A DNA stretch of 53,184 nucleotides, from positions 1 to 53,184 of the forward strand of contig JACQMS010000037.1 of NCBI GenBank assembly GCA_016203445.1, read 5' to 3'. The number at the start of each line of letters is the position of its first letter. Position 1 is the first letter of the stretch. Source of the stretch: Candidatus Woesearchaeota archaeon. GTDB lineage: Archaea > Nanobdellota > Nanobdellia > Woesearchaeales > ARS49. Under the pieces are notes generated by a model. That model saw only the letters and a program-made list of their open reading frames with translations, ran no database searches and was not told where the DNA came from. Positions 46,366 to 53,184 of the stretch are shown here, piece after piece. A program made the position numbers and the translations under genes.

Positions 46366-47343
46366 TTAAAGGTTTTCAGTATTTATAATCCCGAGAGTTT
46401 TATCTAAAGATATGTATTGTACCACTTTATTTTTTCCTTTGCGTTTTGCTTCGTACATCGCGGCGTCTGCTTCTTGAATCATTGTTAGCGGTGTTAGTGT
46501 TGAGTTGATGCTTGTGATTGTTCCTATGCTCGCAGTTATTTTTCCGGCAAATTCTTTTTCTATTGTTTCTCTTAATTTTTCTGATACTTCTTTGCTCATA
46601 GCTTGTGATGCTTCTGGAAGTAATATTGAAAATTCTTCTCCTCCATACCTGCAATTTATTCCTGTCGGCATTGTTGATTGTATTATCAATCCTATTCTTT
46701 TTAGTGCTTCATCCCCCGCTATGTGCCCTTCGGTGTCGTTTAATTGTTTGAAATTATCTAGGTCAATTATTACTAGTGTTGTTGGTTTCTCTTTTATTTT
46801 GGCTTTTTCTATTTCATGGTTTAGTACGTCGTTGAAGTATGATTTATTGTATAATCCTGTAAGGTTGTCTGTTATAGCGTTTGTTCTTGCTCCTTCTAAC
46901 GCATTTTTCATTGCGTAAACTCTTCCTATTTGAAATCCTATTTCTTGAACAAATTCTGATTTTTCTCTTATTGGAAGTTGTGTGAATATTGTTATAGTTC
47001 CAATTATTAATTGTTGAAACATTATTGGTGTAGTGCACGCGCTGCAGTTCACTTTTTGCGCGGTTGTTATTCCTTTGAGTGTGAAGTCTGTTGCTACATT
47101 CGGTATTATTATTGGTGTTTTCATGCTTCTTACTTGTATTGATATTGCTTTAGATATTTCTACGTGTTCTGTTCTTGAGAATTTCGCGCAGGTAACGTTT
47201 TCTATGCTTGTTATCACGTTTTCCGCGCCTATCGTTCTGTACAAGAACTCTGTTGCCCTTTCTAGTATCTGTTCTCTTGAGTATTCCGGCGACAGTATGT
47301 TCACGAATTCATACAGTGTTTTGTACTCACTTGGCGATATCAT
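46366..47343 (-). CDS. GAF-like sensor plus GGDEF domain (putative diguanylate cyclase)
   Basis: DNLTGLYNKSYFNDVL, VIIDLDNFKQLNDTEGHIAGDEALKRI, RYGGEEFSILLPEA, ASIGT, ADAAMYEAKRKGKN. Confidence 0.92.
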   Translation of the reverse strand: MISPSEYKTLYEFVNILSPEYSREQILERATEFLYRTIGAENVITSIENVTCAKFSRTEHVEISKAISIQVRSMKTPIIIPNVATDFTLKGITTAQKVNCSACTTPIMFQQLIIGTITIFTQLPIREKSEFVQEIGFQIGRVYAMKNALEGARTNAITDNLTGLYNKSYFNDVLNHEIEKAKIKEKPTTLVIIDLDNFKQLNDTEGHIAGDEALKRIGLIIQSTMPTGINCRYGGEEFSILLPEASQAMSKEVSEKLRETIEKEFAGKITASIGTITSINSTLTPLTMIQEADAAMYEAKRKGKNKVVQYISLDKTLGIINTENL

Positions 47344-47392
47344 GTTGCCAGTATTTTTCTTGGCTTTTTATGAATTGTGAAAGTGCTATACA

Positions 47393-48547
47393 CTATTCGT
47401 GTGTCTCTAATATTTTTATTATGTCTTTTTTAAATTTTTCGTAATATTTCTCCGGCACACTTCCTCCTGCCGCGTTTGGGTGTCCTCCTCCCATCGCTCC
47501 GGGTATTTTTCTTGTTAGTGAGTTTATTAGTTCGCTTACTGAGTATTTTCCGTCTTGTCTTCTTGAGCTTATGTTGTAAAATTTGTCTTCGTATGATGCT
47601 GTTACTATTGTCTTGTTTGGATTTTTCACTCCTAGTATTGTGCTTACTGGTCCTTTTATGTTGTATTTGCTTTTCACTTCTGCGTATATGTAGTTGTTTT
47701 TAGTATTTTTTTCTGCTGTTGCAACTTCTCTATTTATCTCTTTTTCTACTGCTTCCTGGATTTTTTTTAGTGGTGATTTTAGTACTTCTTGCGGGCTTTC
47801 CGCATCTTCTATTATTAGTGATAACTTTTTAATTTTTTTTATGTCATTTGTTGCCTCTATGCTCGTTATTAATTTGCACACGTCTCCAAGTATTGTTTCG
47901 AAATATTTTTCTTTTGTTTCCCAGCGGTATTTTTTGTATGTTTCTTCTAGGAATGTTTTCCATTGTTGTATTCCGAAGTCTCCTATTATTCCTAGACAGG
48001 CAACCCAGTCTAGTTTTGTGACGTCTATTTTTTGGCTTGCAAGATCGTACGCAATTTTTCCGCAGGGGTATGATGATGCTGGTATGTCTGAAAATTTTTG
48101 TGGTTTTATAACGTTTTTTGAATCGTTGTATAATTCGTGGTGGTCTACTAAAAACCATGATGTTTCTTTGGATATTTTTTCTGTTCTTATTTTTTGCTCA
48201 TCTATGGCGATGTCTACTATTATAACTTTTTCTAATTTATTTTTTCTTATTAGTTTTGTTATCGTTTCTTTTTGCACGTCTGAATAACTTGTAGGGTATA
48301 ATTCTGGTTTTTTTCCTGTTGTTGACTGCACTAATCTTGATAATATTATTCCTGATGACATCCCGTCAGGGTCAGTGTGATGGAATATTCCTGTTTTTTT
48401 CCCTTTGGTGCTATCTATAAATTCATAAAAAGGTAAGAGGGCGCGAAGCTCTTGAGAATTCGCGTTTCCGCGCCTCTCCTTTTTTGTGGGGGATTCGTGA
48501 ACTAACATATTTTTCCTTTTTTTGCATGGAATTGGCGTTCCCTGCAA
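47393..48547 (-). CDS. DHH/DHHA1 phosphoesterase (RecJ-like)
   Basis: FHHTDPDGMSSGIIL, VDIAIDE, LVDHHE, GAMGGGHPNAAGGSV; N-terminus uncertain because of a palindrome at 48427-48484. Confidence 0.88.
   Translation of the reverse strand: MQGTPIPCKKRKNMLVHESPTKKERRGNANSQELRALLPFYEFIDSTKGKKTGIFHHTDPDGMSSGIILSRLVQSTTGKKPELYPTSYSDVQKETITKLIRKNKLEKVIIVDIAIDEQKIRTEKISKETSWFLVDHHELYNDSKNVIKPQKFSDIPASSYPCGKIAYDLASQKIDVTKLDWVACLGIIGDFGIQQWKTFLEETYKKYRWETKEKYFETILGDVCKLITSIEATNDIKKIKKLSLIIEDAESPQEVLKSPLKKIQEAVEKEINREVATAEKNTKNNYIYAEVKSKYNIKGPVSTILGVKNPNKTIVTASYEDKFYNISSRRQDGKYSVSELINSLTRKIPGAMGGGHPNAAGGSVPEKYYEKFKKDIIKILETHE
48427..48484. repeat. palindromic element inside the 5' end of the DHH ORF
   Basis: AAAAAGG..AGAGGgCGCG / CGCG-CCTCT-CCTTTTT with alternative inner CGCGAA/TTCGCG. 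Confidence 0.65.
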
Positions 48548-48576
48548 TTATCTAATCATATATCGATAATAATTTT

Positions 48577-48633
48577 GTGTAACAACAATTGTTTTCAACA
48601 ACCCGTTAGGTTGCAAAACTCAAACCGTTACAC
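48577..48633. repeat. structured intergenic hairpin element
   Basis: GTGTAAC/GTTACAC, GTTTT/AAAAC, CAACC-CGTTA-GGTTG nested perfect stems. Confidence 0.6.
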
Positions 48634-48906
48634 TTTTGTATATATTTGGAACAACCCTGCTTTTTTCATTTTGTGCGCTCTGTATTGTTCCGGCTTTTCT
48701 CCAGGAGTCGCGCTTCGCTCTACTGGAACGCCCTTCCCAAAAACATTATTGCAATGTTTTTGACTCAAGGAAATTAGCCATTCCCTGAAACTCGTCTTTT
48801 TTATGTGATTCTCTATATTAATCGGTAAACTTATATATAATTAATCAATAGCAAATACGTTAAGTACGATTGTTCATTATAAAGAGAGTGTTTTTGGTGG
48901 TGTTTT

Positions 48907-49719
48907 ATGATTAGGAAGATAGTTAAGGCTGGTAATTCTTCTCACACCATATCTTTGCCTAAAGAGTGGATTGAGAGGCACAATCTTTCTAAGGGCGATC
49001 ACGTAATAATTCATGATTCTGAAGGAGTTCTTACTGTTGCTCCTTATGAGCAGAAGCATTCTGCTGTAAAGGAATTCGTTATTGATGCTTCACTGCCATT
49101 GTCTGATGTTAGAAGGCTCGTTACTGGAGCGTATATGAAGAATTATTCTAGTATTGCTTTGCAGGGCGTTGTGAAGCTTGATCATAAAAAGATTTTTTCT
49201 AATTTTCCGGCTATGGAGATTATTGAGGAGTCTGCTAATAGGATTGTTGCTAAGGATGTTCTTGATCCTGAGAGTGTTGATGTCAAGACTTCTTTGAAGA
49301 GGATGGATATGATGGTTAGAACTATGTTCGATTCTTTGAAGAATAAGGAAACTTTTAAGATGGAAGAGCAGGATTTTGAGCTTAACAAGTTGTACTTTTT
49401 GTTGAACAAGGTTCTTAGAAGGATTGTTTCTGGTTCTTTGTCTTCTTCTTTGAAGGCTGAAGAAGTTTTTTCTGTTTGGACTATTGTTCAGGCTCTTGAG
49501 GGCGTTGCTGATGGTTTGAAGAGTGGAGTTTCTAATGCTAAATCTTTGGAGGAGTTGTATAGAGATTCTGTTACTGCTTATCATACTGGTGATGTTAAGC
49601 TCGCTCAGAGCGTTATTGAGCGCGCCAAGTCTGATAATGCTAAGGGTAGTGATAGGTATGTTCAGGAATCTATTACTTCTATTGCTAGGGCTGTTCTCAA
49701 TGAGGCGGATAATGGATAA
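48907..49719 (+). CDS. AbrB-PhoU domain phosphate regulator-like protein
   Basis: MIRKIVKAGNSSHTISLPKEWIERHNLSKGDHVII (AbrB) followed by PhoU-like helical domain. Confidence 0.88.
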   Translation: MIRKIVKAGNSSHTISLPKEWIERHNLSKGDHVIIHDSEGVLTVAPYEQKHSAVKEFVIDASLPLSDVRRLVTGAYMKNYSSIALQGVVKLDHKKIFSNFPAMEIIEESANRIVAKDVLDPESVDVKTSLKRMDMMVRTMFDSLKNKETFKMEEQDFELNKLYFLLNKVLRRIVSGSLSSSLKAEEVFSVWTIVQALEGVADGLKSGVSNAKSLEELYRDSVTAYHTGDVKLAQSVIERAKSDNAKGSDRYVQESITSIARAVLNEADNG

Positions 49720-50836
49720 TGATGAGAAGTATTCTCTTATAACTAGGGGTGCTCAGGAGGTTTTAACTTCTGAGGATTTGAGAAGTTTTATTGCTGACGG
49801 AACTCCTTTGAGACACTATATTGGTTTTGAGATTTCTGGAAAGGTTCATCTTGGTACTGGTTTGATGACTGGCATGAAGATTTCTGATATGCAGAAGGCA
49901 GGAGTTAAATGTTCTTGCTATCTAGCAACTTATCATGCGTGGATTAATAATAAGCTTGGTGGGGATCTTGAGAAGATTAGGGCTTATACTGGTTATTTTA
50001 AGGAGGCTTTGAGGAAGAGTATTGATGTTATGGGTGGTGATTCTGATAGTGTTAGATTTGTTAGTGGTGATGAATTGTATCATAATAATGATGAGTATTG
50101 GAGGATTGTTATTGATGTTGCTAAGCATATGACTCTTAACAGGTCTTTGAGGGCTATTACTATTCTTGGTCGTAAGGAGGGCGAGGCTGTTAGTACTGCT
50201 CAGCTTTTGTATCCTGCTATGCAGGTCGCAGATATTTTTGTTCAGGATATTAATATTGCCCACGCTGGTATGGATCAGAGGAAGGCGCACGTTGTTGCCA
50301 GGGAGGTTGCTGAGAAACTTGTTACTAGACCTTTAAGAGATATTTCTGGAAAAATTGTTAAGCCAGTGGCATTGCATCATTCTTTGCTTATGGGCCTTGC
50401 GAAACCTCCTTCTAATGTTGATGGTAGGAGCAAGGAGGACATTCTTTCCGAGATTAAGATGAGTAAAAGCATTCCTGGTTCTGCTGTTTTTGTTACTGAC
50501 ACTCCTGATGAGATTAGGGATAAGATTAAGAATGCTTATTGTCCTGCAAAAATTGTTGATCTTAATCCTATAATTAACTGGGTTGAGCACGTTGTTTTTT
50601 CTTCCCCAGATTCTGTTCTTAATGTTAAAAGGTCTCAAAAGTTTGGCGGTGATAAGACTTACGAGTCTTTTGATAATGTTGTGAAAGATTTTTCTAGTGG
50701 TTCTTTGCACCCTGTTGATTTGAAATTTTCTGTTGGCGAATTTATTATTGATATTTTGGAGCCTGTTAGAAAATCTTTTAGCAGGGGTAATCTTGCCGTT
50801 CTTCATAAGGAGTTGGACTCTATTGTTGGCAGGTAG
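49712..50836 (+). CDS. tyrS: Tyrosyl-tRNA synthetase
   Basis: RHYIGFEISGKVHLGTGLMTGMKISDMQKAGV; QVADIFVQDINIAHAGMDQRKAHVVARE; ATG at 49712. Confidence 0.93.
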   Translation: MDNDEKYSLITRGAQEVLTSEDLRSFIADGTPLRHYIGFEISGKVHLGTGLMTGMKISDMQKAGVKCSCYLATYHAWINNKLGGDLEKIRAYTGYFKEALRKSIDVMGGDSDSVRFVSGDELYHNNDEYWRIVIDVAKHMTLNRSLRAITILGRKEGEAVSTAQLLYPAMQVADIFVQDINIAHAGMDQRKAHVVAREVAEKLVTRPLRDISGKIVKPVALHHSLLMGLAKPPSNVDGRSKEDILSEIKMSKSIPGSAVFVTDTPDEIRDKIKNAYCPAKIVDLNPIINWVEHVVFSSPDSVLNVKRSQKFGGDKTYESFDNVVKDFSSGSLHPVDLKFSVGEFIIDILEPVRKSFSRGNLAVLHKELDSIVGR

Positions 50837-50847
50837 GAATGATTTTT

Positions 50848-51915
50848 ATGAGGTTGTTGGATTTTCAAAAAATTTTGGCTGTTAAGGGTGTTGATATCGC
50901 AGTATTTCTTAATGCTTCTTATGGCAAGAAGGATTCTTCTATTGCGTATTTTACTGGAGGGCTTGATGTTGACTTGGGGCTTCTTGCAATTCCTAAAAAT
51001 AAAAGTCCTAAATTGTTTATTCCAGGTTTCGAGTATGATATGTTGCGTGATAAAACCAACATAGAAGTTGTTAGGCCTAAAGAAAATCTTTGGGATTGTT
51101 TGAAAGAGCATTTTCCTCGAGCTAGGGTTGTTGGGATTAATGCTGATGTTTTGAGTGTTAACGAGTTGAAGGGTTTGAAAAAAAGGTTTGGAACGGTTAG
51201 GGATATATCAAACATTGTTTATGATTTGAGGAGTGTTAAGAATGTTGAAGAAATAAAAAATATTGAGAAGAGTATTGAAGTTACTGAAGGATTGTTTGTT
51301 GAAGTTTTGGAAAATATGCCTTTTCTAAAGACTGAGAAAGGCATTGCAGATTTTTTGCTTAAGAGAACTATTGATCTTGGTTGCGAACCTGCTTTTCCTC
51401 CTATTGTTGCTTCAGGAAAGAATGCTTCTTTTCCTCATCATGAACCTGAGAGTGTTTTGCTCAAAGGATTTCTGGTTATAGATTATGGTGTGAAAAAGAA
51501 CGGTTATTGTGCTGATATTACAAGAACTTTTTATGTTGGAAATCCAACCACTAAAGAAAAAAAATTGTATGCACTCGTTCTGAAATCTCAAGAATTTGCT
51601 ATACAAAAGTGTGTTTCCGGGAATACATTTGAGGAAGTGGATACAACGGCGCGGGGAATGCTCGGAAAACACTCCAAAGAATTTATTCATAGTATAGGTC
51701 ATAGTCTAGGAATAGAAGTTCATGATGATATACCCAAAAGAAAGAAAAGGGCGAAAATGTTGTTGAAGGAAAACATGATTGTTACTGTTGAGCCCGGGGT
51801 TTACGTTAAAGGAAATTTTGGCATTAGAATTGAGGATGACGTTGTGGTGGGAATTGGCAGCGCGAGGAATTTGACGAAGTTATCTAAAGAGTTGAGAGTA
51901 GTGAGGAGTAAATAA
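50848..51915 (+). CDS. M24 family Xaa-Pro aminopeptidase/prolidase
   Basis: VASGKNASFPHHEPESVLLKGFLVIDYGVKKNGYCADITRTFYVG; HSIGHSLGIEVHDD; MIVTVEPGVYVKGNFGIRIEDDV. Confidence 0.95.
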   Translation: MRLLDFQKILAVKGVDIAVFLNASYGKKDSSIAYFTGGLDVDLGLLAIPKNKSPKLFIPGFEYDMLRDKTNIEVVRPKENLWDCLKEHFPRARVVGINADVLSVNELKGLKKRFGTVRDISNIVYDLRSVKNVEEIKNIEKSIEVTEGLFVEVLENMPFLKTEKGIADFLLKRTIDLGCEPAFPPIVASGKNASFPHHEPESVLLKGFLVIDYGVKKNGYCADITRTFYVGNPTTKEKKLYALVLKSQEFAIQKCVSGNTFEEVDTTARGMLGKHSKEFIHSIGHSLGIEVHDDIPKRKKRAKMLLKENMIVTVEPGVYVKGNFGIRIEDDVVVGIGSARNLTKLSKELRVVRSK

Positions 51916-51934
51916 CTCGCAAAAGAAAGAAGAA

Positions 51935-53002
51935 CTACAACCTGAACTTTCCATTCTTTTGCACTAGTCTTCCGTCGAAGTATAATTCTCCTCCCCTTCT
52001 TAAGTCTTTTATCATGTCCCAGTGAAGCGCGCTTTTGTTTGTTCCTTTGCATTCTTTGTATGCTGACCCGAATGCTATGTGTATACTTCCTCCTATTTTC
52101 TCGTCGAATAATATGTTTTTAGTGAATTTTGTTATTCCATAATTTGCTCCTATTCCTAGCTCTCCAAGGTATCTTGCTCTTTTGTCTGTGTTCAACATTG
52201 CTGTCAGAAATTTTTGGTTTTTTGTTGCTTTCTCGTTCACCGCTTTTCCGTTCTTGAACTCTATTCTTACTCCTTCAACTTCATTACCGTTGTATATTGC
52301 AGGATATTGAAAGTTTATATGTCCTTGAACGCTCTCAATTATCGGTGCAGTGAACACTTCTCCGTCAGGCATGTTGTATCTTCCGTCGCCTATTACTGCA
52401 TTTCTTCCTTTTATGCTCATTTTCAAGTCTGTATCGTCTGTTACTATTCGGACCTCATTAGTCTTGTTCATTGCATCTCGTAATTTTTCCATTCTTTTGG
52501 ACCACTTTTTCCAGTCTAATAGTACTGCTCCATAAACGAAATCTTCGTATTCTTCCATCGACATTCCTGCATCTTGAGCTAGGGCGTTCGTGGGGTAATC
52601 AAATCCTACCCATCTGGTGTGGTTTAATATCCATTCTGATAGTTTGTTTGTTGTTCTTCTTCTCAGTGTTAATTTTTCATGGTCTACGTTTGTGAGCTCT
52701 CTTGTGTTGTCCTCGCCGCTTATTGATATCCATGCTTGTGTCTTTTTGGCTTCGTACATTGATACTTCCGGAAATTTTTTTAGTTGTTCTTCGCTTGCGT
52801 GTTTGTAGTAAGTGTATGAAAATCCCGGCAGTGAGCAATTTACTGACGGGTATGCTCCTCTTTGTATGCATAATTTGTATATTTCTTTTGCTAACGGAGT
52901 GCTTAAGGGATCTGTGTTTATTCTTACTTTTTCTCCTTTTTTTATTTTAGTGCTGTAATCAACTAATATTCTCGCTGTTCGCAGAATTCTGGGGTCTGTC
53001 AT
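51935..53002 (-). CDS. M29 family aminopeptidase
   Basis: RTARILVDYSTKIKKGEKVRINTDP, MPDGEVFTAPI, GELGIGANYGITKFTKNILFDEKIGGSIHIAFG, ALHWDMI. Confidence 0.93.
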   Translation of the reverse strand: MTDPRILRTARILVDYSTKIKKGEKVRINTDPLSTPLAKEIYKLCIQRGAYPSVNCSLPGFSYTYYKHASEEQLKKFPEVSMYEAKKTQAWISISGEDNTRELTNVDHEKLTLRRRTTNKLSEWILNHTRWVGFDYPTNALAQDAGMSMEEYEDFVYGAVLLDWKKWSKRMEKLRDAMNKTNEVRIVTDDTDLKMSIKGRNAVIGDGRYNMPDGEVFTAPIIESVQGHINFQYPAIYNGNEVEGVRIEFKNGKAVNEKATKNQKFLTAMLNTDKRARYLGELGIGANYGITKFTKNILFDEKIGGSIHIAFGSAYKECKGTNKSALHWDMIKDLRRGGELYFDGRLVQKNGKFRL

Positions 53003-53046
53003 TTTTTGTGAACTCGTTTATTCTTGTTTAAATAGTTTGCGGTTTA

Positions 53047-53171
53047 TTAGTAAGCGACAAAAGTAACTCATAGAATAAATCGCTTACTAATATACGTTGG
53101 ACATAACAAATTTTATGAGTTATAGTGAGGGCACTAATTAATTAATAGGAAAACCTCACTATATACGTTGG
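53047..53171. repeat. tandem hairpin cluster with conserved TATACGTTGG tail
   Basis: TTAGTAAGCGA/TCGCTTACTAA + TATACGTTGG (53091-53100); TAGTGAGG/CCTCACTA + TATACGTTGG (53162-53171); TAACTCATA/TATGAGTTA interleaved. Confidence 0.7.
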
Positions 53172-53184
53172 CAGTTGCAAAAAT

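Noticed and set aside
53047-53171. CRISPR array
   Set aside because: Only two copies of a 10-mer; the dominant signal is different inverted repeats, not constant repeats with spacers; no cas genes.

Overview
Low-GC archaeal chromosomal segment, densely packed. It carries archaeal RFC, RNAP subunits D/N/P, archaeal ribosomal proteins, prefoldin, Pcc1, HerA-Mre11, archaeal SRP RNA and RNase P RNA. Bacterial-type genes (gyrA, nrdR, GGDEF) are mixed in. I infer a DPANN/nanoarchaeal-type genome, but lineage cannot be fixed from the sequence alone. I support about 50 CDS, 7 tRNAs (His, Cys, Arg-TCT, Val-CAC, Leu-GAG, Pro-TGG, Ala-CGC), RNase P RNA and SRP RNA. The ORF track missed two small genes: rpoP at 28974-29108(-) and a 52-aa membrane protein at 30536-30694(-). 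Most notable: (1) a 32-nt intron in the T-loop (59/60) of tRNA-Pro with a perfect bulge-helix-bulge; (2) two LAGLIDADG inteins about 5 kb apart, in GyrA and in the second AAA domain of Cdc48; (3) an nrdR-nrdJ pair with a near-consensus NrdR box; (4) a GAF-like/GGEEF putative diguanylate cyclase; (5) a small Rossmann/CARF-like protein starting 1 nt after a tRNA; (6) a RelB-like ORF beside a twice-disrupted relE; (7) REP-like palindromic elements, one inside a DHH-phosphoesterase ORF; (8) a hairpin/pseudoknot repeat cluster with a conserved TATACGTTGG tail at the right edge; (9) candidate small RNAs and structured leaders. No CRISPR array, transposase or integrase was seen.
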